Positions 1-7,144 of a stretch of DNA of 10,466 nucleotides are shown piece by piece. This DNA comes from Methanobacteriota archaeon. GTDB taxonomy: Archaea; Thermoplasmatota; Poseidoniia; Poseidoniales; Thalassarchaeaceae. The position numbers were made by a program, and so were the translations under genes. The notes beneath the pieces were generated by a model. That model saw only the letters and a list, made by a program, of their open reading frames with translations. It had not been told where the DNA came from and ran no database searches. Within the stretch, counting starts at the first letter, position 1. Each line of letters opens with the position of its first letter. The stretch spans positions 8,556 to 19,021 of the forward strand of contig PCAI01000005.1 of assembly GCA_002731195.1 (NCBI GenBank). The letters are read 5' to 3'.

Positions 1-568
1 CAATAGACTCTGGAATCCTATGTAAAAAATTTGTATGCCTCATTTTCTCATGTGATAGTATAGTTTTTCTATCCCAGTCATATACATTGACGGCCGCATT
101 TGTTGAGATTATGTCCTTAAAACTTATTTCCAAATCTTCAATATTAAATTTATCTCTGTCAGGAAATTTTAGATCTATTCTAGTATATTCAGAGCTAATC
201 TGATTCCCAACCGTTTCTGCATCAAACAAATCATTTGCTAATGCAGATACTATGTGCTGAGTAGTATGCATTTTAGCATTTTTATTACGAATTTCTTTGT
301 TTATGACACATGTGATTTGATCGCCTAGATTAAATAACTCAGCAGATTCTACTGGATGTTTAATATAATCTCCCGGCAATGTTTCCAATAACGGCGATTG
401 TCCATTTTCCGATTTAATTAATCCAACATCACCAGGTTGCCCGCCTCCTCTGGGGAAACAGTATGTTTCTTTGAGCATCAAAAAACTATCTTCTATGTCT
501 ATTATCTCAGTAGTAAAAGGCTGAGGATTTGTACCTGGATGATATTTCAAATGTAATTTTTCTTGCAT
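1..568 (-). CDS. alaX: AlaX-like alanyl-tRNA editing domain protein (C-terminus cut off by window edge)
   Basis: The first 189 residues are visible and no stop is reached before base 1. The N-terminal part carries a glycine-rich motif, PRGGGQPGD (residues 39-47). This is followed by the zinc-type HxxxH motif HTTQH (H101 and H105). Both are hallmarks of the editing domain shared by alanyl-tRNA synthetase and free-standing AlaX proteins, which hydrolyse mischarged Ser- or Gly-tRNA(Ala). The second metal-ligand motif (Cys/His near the C-terminus) would lie beyond the window. There is no synthetase catalytic core before the editing motifs, so this is not AlaRS itself. The glycine-rich motif points to the medium or long AlaX type rather than the short one. 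The ATG at 568 lies 4 nt after the hutH stop, with an AGGTGA ribosome site overlapping that stop, so it is probably the next gene of the same operon. Family is fairly certain; the exact tRNA or amino-acid substrate is not. Confidence 0.82.
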   Translation of the reverse strand, partial: MQEKLHLKYHPGTNPQPFTTEIIDIEDSFLMLKETYCFPRGGGQPGDVGLIKSENGQSPLLETLPGDYIKHPVESAELFNLGDQITCVINKEIRNKNAKMHTTQHIVSALANDLFDAETVGNQISSEYTRIDLKFPDRDKFNIEDLEISFKDIISTNAAVNVYDWDRKTILSHEKMRHTNFLHRIPESI

Positions 569-572
569 TGAT

Positions 573-578
573 TCACCT
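573..578 (-). promoter_or_regulatory. Shine-Dalgarno site of alaX
   Basis: AGGTGA on the minus strand, 4 nt before the ATG at 568. Its last three bases are the hutH stop codon (TGA), so termination of HutH and initiation of AlaX would occur at nearly the same place. This suggests translational coupling. Confidence 0.6.
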
Positions 579-2096
579 GAATAAATTAGATAACTCCCCT
601 GATAATAAATTTCTTGAGACTTTTTCACATTCTTCCGTCATTGATCTATCCTCATTGAGTGGTTTCACTAATGAATTAACCCACTTTTTAATGTTCTCTA
701 CTCCTTTCCCGGAATTTTCCTGTATCCTATTAAGGGCTTCATTGGAACATATTAACTCATTAGACAATACTTGAGAAAGATATTTTGTTGCCAGATATGT
801 CCTATATGTACCAGTGGCACCCATAGAAACATGATCTTCTTTTCCATTACTTACTGGAACATTTCCTGTTGATGCCGAATTAGAAAGTATTTTTAGTTCT
901 GAAATAAGAGCAGCAGAAACATATTGTACTATCATTAGTCCACTTTCCAAACCTTCTTGATTAGTAAGAAATGCATTTTGTCCACTCCACCTTGGATCTA
1001 ATACTTGATTTATACGTCTTTCAGAGATGGATGCTAATTCGTGACAAGATATGGCTAAATAATCACTCATCATGGATAAGTTTTGACCATGAAAATTACC
1101 GCCACTTATTACTTCCCAAGAGTCAGCACCTGGAAATACTAGTGGATTATCAGTAGCACTGTTTAACTCTATTTCTAACATCCTCCTGCCTTCTCTGATA
1201 ATTTCTATTACAGGGCCATGAACTTGTGGGGAGCATCGGAAAGAATACGCATCTTGTACTCTATCGCATCCAATATGGGACTTGTTAATATCCGAATTTT
1301 TTATTAAACCGAGAATTCTAGCTGCAGATATCTTTTGCCCTGGATGTGGTCTAGCATTATGTATCTGTGAGTTAAAAGGTGCATGTGATCCTTTAATTGC
1401 CTCCAGAGAACACGCCGTAGAGGCGTCAGCAGCAAATATTAAGTGTTCTAGATTAAAAATTGAAAGAGACAAGTAAGTACACATTTGACTAGTTCCATTT
1501 ATCAAAGACAGTCCTTCTTTAGCTTGAAATTTAACTGATTTTAAATTATTATCCAATAAAATTTCCTTTGTATCTTTCTTTATCCATTCACCATCAACTA
1601 AAACCTGACATTCTCCCTCGCCCATCATAGCAAGTGCTAAATGAGATAATGGAGCCAAATCTCCGGAAGCCCCTAATGACCCTATTCTTGGAATAACAGG
1701 TGCAATATTACAATTAATCATGGATAATAATAATTCCATTACCTCAATTCTTGTACCTGAATATCCCTTTGCTATAGAATTAGCCCTTATCAACATCATC
1801 ATCAGTACATGTTCCGGCTTCATTTTTTCTCCAACTCCACAAGCATGACTACGAATTAAATTTGCTTGCAAATCTTCTAATCTATCACTGTCAATAGTAA
1901 CCGAAGATAACGAACCAAAACCTGTATTTACGCCATATACTACATCATCACTATCAATTATTTTTTCAATTACTCTCCTAGATTGATACATTTTTTCCTT
2001 TGCTTCATCTGCCAATATGACATTTCCAGAATTATTGGTGATATTGATAATATCTTCAATTCTTAGTGAATTACCATCTATTTCCAAGTCACTCAT
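573..2096 (-). CDS. hutH: Histidine ammonia-lyase (histidase)
   Basis: It catalyses non-oxidative deamination of L-histidine to trans-urocanate and ammonia, the first step of histidine degradation, in the cytoplasm. The 507-residue protein has the usual family length. The motif GSLGASGDLAPL (139-150) holds Ala143-Ser144-Gly145, which cyclise to the MIO electrophile. YGVNTGFG (54-61) supplies the catalytic Tyr54. SHACGVG (83-89) has the His found in histidases rather than phenylalanine lyases. The start at 2096 was chosen because the protein then begins like other HutH proteins and a GGGAG ribosome site lies 7 nt upstream. An in-frame ATG at 2132 would add 12 residues with no family match. It lies 42 nt downstream of hutU in the same direction. 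Tyrosine or phenylalanine lyase activity is possible from sequence alone, but the adjacent urocanase settles the substrate as histidine. Confidence 0.95.
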   Translation of the reverse strand: MSDLEIDGNSLRIEDIINITNNSGNVILADEAKEKMYQSRRVIEKIIDSDDVVYGVNTGFGSLSSVTIDSDRLEDLQANLIRSHACGVGEKMKPEHVLMMMLIRANSIAKGYSGTRIEVMELLLSMINCNIAPVIPRIGSLGASGDLAPLSHLALAMMGEGECQVLVDGEWIKKDTKEILLDNNLKSVKFQAKEGLSLINGTSQMCTYLSLSIFNLEHLIFAADASTACSLEAIKGSHAPFNSQIHNARPHPGQKISAARILGLIKNSDINKSHIGCDRVQDAYSFRCSPQVHGPVIEIIREGRRMLEIELNSATDNPLVFPGADSWEVISGGNFHGQNLSMMSDYLAISCHELASISERRINQVLDPRWSGQNAFLTNQEGLESGLMIVQYVSAALISELKILSNSASTGNVPVSNGKEDHVSMGATGTYRTYLATKYLSQVLSNELICSNEALNRIQENSGKGVENIKKWVNSLVKPLNEDRSMTEECEKVSRNLLSGELSNLFR

Positions 2097-2103
2097 ATTC
2101 CTA

Positions 2104-2108
2104 CTCCC
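2104..2108 (-). promoter_or_regulatory. Shine-Dalgarno site deciding the hutH start
   Basis: GGGAG on the minus strand, 7 nt before the ATG at 2096. It lies in the 42-nt hutU-hutH gap and favours this start over the in-frame ATG at 2132. Confidence 0.55.
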
Positions 2109-2138
2109 GAGGTATCCCACAAATATACTCATCGAACT

Positions 2139-4139
2139 TCACAGTAAAAAATCAAGAATATTTTCATCAACTAAATTTGAAACTGTTATTTCTAACTTGG
2201 AATTTCTCTCCATCGCCCTTTTAATGGCAAATTTTGCTCCTTCATTCCTTGCCCATGATCGGCGTGCAATGCCATTATTAACATCCCACGAAATCATCGA
2301 TTCAATGTTTTCTTTGGATTGTTCTGAACCATCTATTAACATCCCAAATCCGCCATTAATGACTTCTCCCCAGCCAACTCCTCCACCGTTATGAAGACTT
2401 ATCCATGTGGCACCTCTAAATCCATCTCCTACAAAATTATGAACAGCCATGTCTGCAGTAAACATCGAACCATCTCTGATATTAGCAGTTTCTCTATATG
2501 GGCTATCTGTTCCACTTACATCATGATGATCTCTTCCTAGAACTATTGGTCCAGAAATTTTTCCTTCTCTAATTGCATTATTGAATTCTACAGCAATCTT
2601 TGTTCTACCAATTTCATCTGCATACAGAATTCTTGCTTTACTGCCAACTACTAAGTTATGGCTATCTGCTTCAGAAATCCATTTTATATTGTCCATATAT
2701 TGTAATTTTATATCTTCAGGGGACTTTTTAGCAAGTTCTTCAAGAACATTTAATGCTATTTTATCTGTTATTTCTAAATCTGATTTCTTTCCCGACAAGC
2801 ATACCCATCTGAAAGGTCCAAATCCATAATCAAAACACATTGGCCCCATAATATCCTCAACGTAAGAGGGAAAAATAAATGAATCATTATCAATTATTTC
2901 TGCTCCTGCGCGGCTTGCTTCAAGTAAGAAAGCATTACCGTAGTCCCAGAAGAACATACCATTCTCACTAAGTATATTTACAGCTTTAGCATGTCTTTTG
3001 AGAGATTCTTGAACCTTTGATTTGAACTTTTTAGGATTGTTAGATAATAATTCTAATCCATCATCATAAGACATTCCAACTGGCATATAACCCCCTAACC
3101 ATGGATTATGCAAGCTAGTTTGATCACTTCCTAGATGTGGTGTGATGTCATTGGAAATGAAATATTCTAACAAGTCTACAATATTCCCTACATATCCAAG
3201 GGAGACGGCTTCTTTCTTTTCTCTTGCAGTATGTATTCTCTCAGACAACACATCTAGATCTTCATATATCTCACTTAACCATCCTTGCTGGTGTCTTTTG
3301 TGTGCAGCGAAAGGATTACACTCAGCAATTACGCATACTGCACCAGTAATAACTGCTGCTTTGGCTTGTGCGCCTGACATCCCTCCAAGGCCCGAGGTGA
3401 CAAATAATATTCCGCCGAGATCACTATTTTCTCCTATTTTTAGGTATTTTCTTGCAGCATTCATAATTGTTATAGCAGTTCCATGGACAATTCCCTGAGG
3501 GCCAATATACATGTAAGATCCTGCAGTCATTTGTCCGTATTGCGAAACTCCGATGGCATTCATCTTTTCATAATCAAGTTGGGTTGAGTAGTTTGGTATT
3601 ACCATGCCATTTGTCACCACTACTCTTGGAGAATTTATGTGAGAGGGGAATAATCCCATTGGATGTCCAGAATACATTACAAGTGTTTGTTCATCCGTCA
3701 TTTTTGCCAAATAAAACATCACCATCCTATATTGTATCCAGTTTTGGAAAACTGAACCATTGCCCCCATAAGTCACTAATTCATGAGGATACTGTGCTAC
3801 TTCAGGATTGAGGTTATTTTGTATCATGTGCATTATGGCTGCCGCTGAAACTGATTTAGTTGGATATTCTTCTATTGGTCGAGCATACATCTCATAGTCG
3901 GGCCTAAATCTGTACATGTATATATGGCCATATTTTTCCAATTCCTCAAAAAATTCCTGAGCTAATTCTTCGTGCCAATCTTTAGGAAAATACCTAAGCG
4001 CATTTTCTATTGCTAATCTTTTCTCTTTTACTGTCAAGTTTACGGGCCTAATTGGAGCATGATCTATGTCCAAATCTAATTCCTTTGCCACAGGTAAATT
4101 TTTTGGTATACCTATAACAATATCTTCTAAAAATGCCAC
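2139..4139 (-). CDS. hutU: Urocanate hydratase (urocanase), long animal-like form
   Basis: It converts urocanate to 4-imidazolone-5-propionate using tightly bound NAD+ as an electrophile, the second step of histidine degradation. At 666 residues it is about 110 longer than the usual bacterial HutU (about 555) and close to the animal UROC1 protein (about 676). Resemblance to the animal protein runs from the N-terminus (DHAPIRPV, 26-33; ALRYFP, 47-52; GHIYMYRF, 71-78) to the C-terminus. NAD-site motifs are TYGGNG (123-128) and the glycine-rich GLGGMSGAQAKAA (250-262). FRWVCLSG (443-450) contains Cys447, matching the essential cysteine of characterised urocanases. RDHHDVSGTDSP and NGGGVGWGEV further on are also conserved. 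The start is a GTG, one base after the fchA stop, with GGAG 7 nt upstream. The next step (HutI) is not encoded in this window. Confidence 0.96.
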   Translation of the reverse strand: MAFLEDIVIGIPKNLPVAKELDLDIDHAPIRPVNLTVKEKRLAIENALRYFPKDWHEELAQEFFEELEKYGHIYMYRFRPDYEMYARPIEEYPTKSVSAAAIMHMIQNNLNPEVAQYPHELVTYGGNGSVFQNWIQYRMVMFYLAKMTDEQTLVMYSGHPMGLFPSHINSPRVVVTNGMVIPNYSTQLDYEKMNAIGVSQYGQMTAGSYMYIGPQGIVHGTAITIMNAARKYLKIGENSDLGGILFVTSGLGGMSGAQAKAAVITGAVCVIAECNPFAAHKRHQQGWLSEIYEDLDVLSERIHTAREKKEAVSLGYVGNIVDLLEYFISNDITPHLGSDQTSLHNPWLGGYMPVGMSYDDGLELLSNNPKKFKSKVQESLKRHAKAVNILSENGMFFWDYGNAFLLEASRAGAEIIDNDSFIFPSYVEDIMGPMCFDYGFGPFRWVCLSGKKSDLEITDKIALNVLEELAKKSPEDIKLQYMDNIKWISEADSHNLVVGSKARILYADEIGRTKIAVEFNNAIREGKISGPIVLGRDHHDVSGTDSPYRETANIRDGSMFTADMAVHNFVGDGFRGATWISLHNGGGVGWGEVINGGFGMLIDGSEQSKENIESMISWDVNNGIARRSWARNEGAKFAIKRAMERNSKLEITVSNLVDENILDFLL

Positions 4140-4140
4140 A

Positions 4141-4761
4141 TTACCACTCCAATCTTGAGGAAATTATCTTCTGAGTTTCTTCATCCAGTAAAGTACTCTG
4201 AGAAATTATTTTTAGTATTCTATCATTATATTTAATACGTTCTTCTTCAGAAATACTGGGTGCATTTATCTTCACATTTAGTGAAGCAATATATACAGAA
4301 GAATGAGCCAATTTTGAAGCAGATGCCAAATCTGTTAGAGCATTTTTATTTGCCTTTTTTGCAAATTTAGGCAATAATAATAGTAAATTAGAAGCTTCTT
4401 CAGCAATTCTGAATGGAGCCATGGTTGCCTCTAAGGACGATTGCATAATCCTCTCTTTACGTAAAGATCTTTCATTCTCATTATTTTTAGATAATCTATA
4501 TGACTTCATTACATTATCAAAAGCAGCACAATCATTTTTAGCTAATTCCATGGATTTTATTATTCCATTATCACAAATTTCTATTAAGTTATTACTGATA
4601 TCATGCCCCTCTAACCATTTATCAGAACTAATAGTTAAACGTGCAACCATCGAAACCAATGAGTAAGAATGGCCTAAAGTAAGTGCCGCTACTGCTCCTC
4701 CGCCAGGAGTTGGATTTTTTGAAGCAATATTATTAAGAATCGAAATATATCCCTCATTCAT
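4141..4761 (-). CDS. fchA: Formimidoyltetrahydrofolate cyclodeaminase
   Basis: It converts 5-formimino-THF to 5,10-methenyl-THF and ammonia, completing the transfer of the histidine-derived one-carbon unit to folate. The 206-residue, helix-rich protein matches the cyclodeaminase (C-terminal) half of animal FTCD. The signature PTPGGGAVAAL (17-27) is followed by a hydrophobic helix with LVSMVARLT (35-43). The segment around Asp77 to Asp82 (DCAAFDNVMKSYRLSK) is the family's second recognisable block. The start at 4761 has an AGGAGT site 8 nt upstream and lies 4 nt after the ftcD stop. The hutU GTG follows its own stop by one base. Proteins of this family also occur as stand-alone enzymes in serine-cycle and purinolytic bacteria, but the neighbours place this one in histidine degradation. 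Confidence 0.92.
   Translation of the reverse strand: MNEGYISILNNIASKNPTPGGGAVAALTLGHSYSLVSMVARLTISSDKWLEGHDISNNLIEICDNGIIKSMELAKNDCAAFDNVMKSYRLSKNNENERSLRKERIMQSSLEATMAPFRIAEEASNLLLLLPKFAKKANKNALTDLASASKLAHSSVYIASLNVKINAPSISEEERIKYNDRILKIISQSTLLDEETQKIISSRLEW
4147..4150 (-). promoter_or_regulatory. Shine-Dalgarno site of the GTG-started hutU
   Basis: GGAG on the minus strand, 7 nt before the GTG at 4139. It lies within the last sense codons of fchA (Glu-Trp-stop). It supports GTG initiation; the overlapping ATG at 4142 reads only four codons to a stop. Confidence 0.55.
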
Positions 4762-4765
4762 TTTT

Positions 4766-5806
4766 TCAACTCCTATTTTTTGATATAGTCCACTCTATGA
4801 TGTTATCCTCGGCAATGAAGTCATCTATAACATCTAGTTTTAAACCCACTACAGCTGCATTAACTAATTCTTTTTCTGATAAGTCCTCTCCATCCGATGA
4901 ATAAAATTTCCCTGCTTCAATAAAGGCATCTAACGGAACTAATCCTACAAGTTCCGAAGATAAGACTTGTAAGCCCAATTTTTGTGCTTCGAATGCTATT
5001 GATTCTGTAACGTGGTGTAATCCAGTAATATTATAATTAAGCAAATTCATAGATACTTGGGCCGTAGTTTCATCAAACATCCATCCTGCTGCTTGGAGGG
5101 ATTTGAATTTCCCAGGTAGTCTGAGTGGTTTACCATCATTATCAGGTATTTTTTCCCCCCTAGAATTTCTTTTTAATACTCCACTAGTCCTTATTTTGCC
5201 AGCAATAGTATTTGCAAGAGACTTATCATCAGTATCCAAGTTAACATTGTAAGCGATAAGCATGTTTCTTGACCCTGTAGCAGTCACTCCAGATTTTTTA
5301 TTGAACTCAATTGTTCCAAAATCCGGTCTCCAATTTTGATGTTTAATTTTTTCTGAGAAACCCTCAAATTCTCCTCTGCGTATATTAGGTAAACTTACTC
5401 TATCTGTGCTTGTTGCAGCTTCTCCATAGAGATATATTGGGACATTACATTCTGAACTTATTATTTCCCCATATTTTTTAGCAATTTCTGTACAAAGATC
5501 CATTGATGCATTAGTTAATGGTATAAATGGAACAACATCTACTGCACCCATTCTTGCATGTTCTCCGGAATGTTGTTGCATGTCAATTAGTTCATATGCT
5601 ACTTTTGATGAATTAATAGCGGCTTCTAGTACAGATTCAGGGGTTCCTACCATTGTAATTACAGTTCTATTAAAATCATGTCCAATATCTATGTCTAGAA
5701 GATTTATATTTGGCGTAGATAGTATGGCACTTTTAATCGCTTCAATAGTTTCTAGATTTCTTCCTTCACTAAAATTTGGTACACACTCAATTAACACGTC
5801 TTCCAT
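4766..5806 (-). CDS. ftcD: Glutamate formimidoyltransferase
   Basis: It transfers the formimino group of N-formimino-L-glutamate to tetrahydrofolate, releasing glutamate. The 346-residue protein covers both subdomains of the formiminotransferase half of animal FTCD. It opens with LIECVPNFSEGR (5-16). The catalytic-site block SGEHARMGAVDVVPFIPL (80-97) has His83, matching His82 of the mammalian enzyme. YLYGEAA (125-131), NWRPDFG (158-164) and ELVGLVPLDA (285-294) are also conserved. The frame is open upstream to 5920 with a start there, but those 38 residues overlap the end of PAN and match nothing in the family. The ATG at 5806 puts the conserved N-terminus in register with the mammalian protein. 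Its ribosome site is weak (GGAT, 4-nt gap; AAGGA 15 nt away). It lies 37 nt after PAN and 4 nt before the cyclodeaminase, the order found in the fused animal enzyme. Confidence 0.94.
   Translation of the reverse strand: MEDVLIECVPNFSEGRNLETIEAIKSAILSTPNINLLDIDIGHDFNRTVITMVGTPESVLEAAINSSKVAYELIDMQQHSGEHARMGAVDVVPFIPLTNASMDLCTEIAKKYGEIISSECNVPIYLYGEAATSTDRVSLPNIRRGEFEGFSEKIKHQNWRPDFGTIEFNKKSGVTATGSRNMLIAYNVNLDTDDKSLANTIAGKIRTSGVLKRNSRGEKIPDNDGKPLRLPGKFKSLQAAGWMFDETTAQVSMNLLNYNITGLHHVTESIAFEAQKLGLQVLSSELVGLVPLDAFIEAGKFYSSDGEDLSEKELVNAAVVGLKLDVIDDFIAEDNIIEWTISKNRS
4769..4774 (-). promoter_or_regulatory. Shine-Dalgarno site of fchA
   Basis: AGGAGT on the minus strand, with GGAG 8 nt before the ATG at 4761. 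It sits in the last codons of ftcD, so the two halves of the FTCD activity are probably translated from one message in a coupled way. Confidence 0.55.
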
Positions 5807-5843
5807 GTCTATCCGGACATTTCCTTGATGAAGAGGATTATGA

Positions 5844-7073
5844 TTATCTGTATAGATTTTCTGTGCTATTAATAGGGCTCTCATTCTTCTTTTTAGTAAT
5901 AATTTCAATAGATTTGACAATATCTATTTTACTGACTACACTCCTATTATCAGAAATTGCATTCATAGCGGCTTCAACAACCAAAGACTTCAATTCAGCT
6001 CCGCTGAATCCATCAGTCTGATTTGAAATAAAATCTATCCCAACATTTTTGGATAATGGTGTATTTCGGGTATGAACCTGCAAAATACTCCTCCTAGCTA
6101 CTTTATCGGGCAATGGTAAAGTGACAATTCTATCAAAACGTCCAGAACGTAGTAATGCTGCATCTAATAATTCTGGCCTATTTGTAGCAGCAATAATTTT
6201 TACATTTTTTACAGATTCAAAACCATCCATTTCAGCCAATAATTGCATCAATGTTCGTTGAACTTCACGATCGCCAGAAGTAGTAGAGTCCAATCTCTTA
6301 GATCCTATAGAGTCAATTTCATCTATGAATATAATTGAAGGTGCTTTTTGACTGGCTAAATCGAACAGTTCCCTTACCATTCGACCCCCTTCTCCTATGT
6401 ATTTTTGCGCTAATTCTGAGCCTACAATACCAAGGAATGTGGCATTAGTTGAAGATGCAACGGCCTTCGCAAGTAGTGTTTTACCAGTTCCTGGAGGACC
6501 AGCAAGAAGAATGCCCTTTGGAGACTCAATACCAAATTTATCAAAAGCCTCAGGATTCTCTATTGGTAGTTCTATAGCCTGTCTGATTTGCTTTATTTGC
6601 TCATCTAAGCCTCCGATATCACTAAAATTAACATCTGGTGAATCAATTATTTCAGCACTTGAAACTAAAGGATCCCATGCATCATTAAGAATATCTATTA
6701 TAGATAAATTATCTTGATTTAATGCAACTCTTGCTCCTGGAATTAGTTTATTTTTCTCTATATGTTTATTTATAGAAACTAGAAAAACAGTTCCATTTGA
6801 ACTACGTACAATGGCATTATCATTCACAGTATCTTGTAGATGACCAACAACGAATGGTGGCGAGTGTAAATTTGATAATTCTTCTTCAAGTCTATTTGCC
6901 CGTTTCTTCAATCTAGAACACTCATTCTCTAGGAATATTTTATCTGTCAATAATTGTTGAGCCTTTTCTGATAATAATGAAAACTCTTTCTTGATATCTC
7001 TAAGCGACTCCGAGTTATCATTAATTGAGATATTATTTTCAATAGCTCCAGACTTATCAACTTCGCTACTCAT
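5844..7073 (-). CDS. pan: Proteasome-activating nucleotidase (PAN), AAA+ ATPase
   Basis: This is the hexameric regulatory ATPase that unfolds substrates and feeds them into the archaeal 20S proteasome. It is the counterpart of the eukaryotic Rpt1-6 ring. The 409-residue protein shows the full PAN layout. There is a charged N-terminal coiled coil (about 22-68) and an OB-fold ring domain (about 73-128). The AAA module has Walker A GPPGTGKT (192-199), pore loop KYIGEG (224-229), Walker B IIFIDE (247-252) and the second region of homology AATNRP with LLRSGRFDR (307-315, arginine fingers). The final residues Leu-Tyr-Arg form the HbYX motif that docks into the 20S alpha ring and opens its gate, so it is very likely a true proteasome partner rather than a Cdc48-type ATPase. 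ATG 7073 is preferred over an in-frame GTG at 7079. No Shine-Dalgarno is seen, fitting a leaderless mRNA. It is first in the run leading into the histidine genes. Confidence 0.93.
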   Translation of the reverse strand: MSSEVDKSGAIENNISINDNSESLRDIKKEFSLLSEKAQQLLTDKIFLENECSRLKKRANRLEEELSNLHSPPFVVGHLQDTVNDNAIVRSSNGTVFLVSINKHIEKNKLIPGARVALNQDNLSIIDILNDAWDPLVSSAEIIDSPDVNFSDIGGLDEQIKQIRQAIELPIENPEAFDKFGIESPKGILLAGPPGTGKTLLAKAVASSTNATFLGIVGSELAQKYIGEGGRMVRELFDLASQKAPSIIFIDEIDSIGSKRLDSTTSGDREVQRTLMQLLAEMDGFESVKNVKIIAATNRPELLDAALLRSGRFDRIVTLPLPDKVARRSILQVHTRNTPLSKNVGIDFISNQTDGFSGAELKSLVVEAAMNAISDNRSVVSKIDIVKSIEIITKKKNESPINSTENLYR

Positions 7074-7094
7074 ATTCACACTAGACGATTGTAG

Positions 7095-7104
7095 TTTATG
7101 ATAT
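7095..7104. promoter_or_regulatory. Possible shared TATA box between divergent pan and mbf1
   Basis: TTTATGATAT (plus) reads ATATCATAAA on the minus strand, so it is AT-rich and TATA-like in both directions. Its centre is about 26 bases from the PAN ATG (7073) and about 25 bases from an in-frame mbf1 ATG (7124), the usual archaeal TATA-to-start distance. No clear BRE is seen on either side. Assignment rests on position and composition only. Confidence 0.35.
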
Positions 7105-7144
7105 CTACGAAGGAATGATGAGTATGTTGTGTATGCGACTACAT

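Noticed and set aside
1..568. Reading this partial gene as alanyl-tRNA synthetase
   Set aside because: The glycine-rich and HxxxH editing motifs begin right after the start codon, with no class II catalytic core before them.
2097..2132. Upstream in-frame ATG of hutH at 2132
   Set aside because: It would add 12 residues with no family match. The ATG at 2096 has a GGGAG site at good spacing.
2017..2394. 125-codon plus-strand open frame across the hutU/hutH junction
   Set aside because: It lies wholly antisense to two well-supported genes and has no recognisable domain; treated as a shadow frame.
5807..5920. 38-residue N-terminal extension of ftcD overlapping the end of pan
   Set aside because: The frame is open and begins with a start, but the extension is basic and unlike the family. 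The conserved formiminotransferase N-terminus begins exactly at the ATG at 5806.
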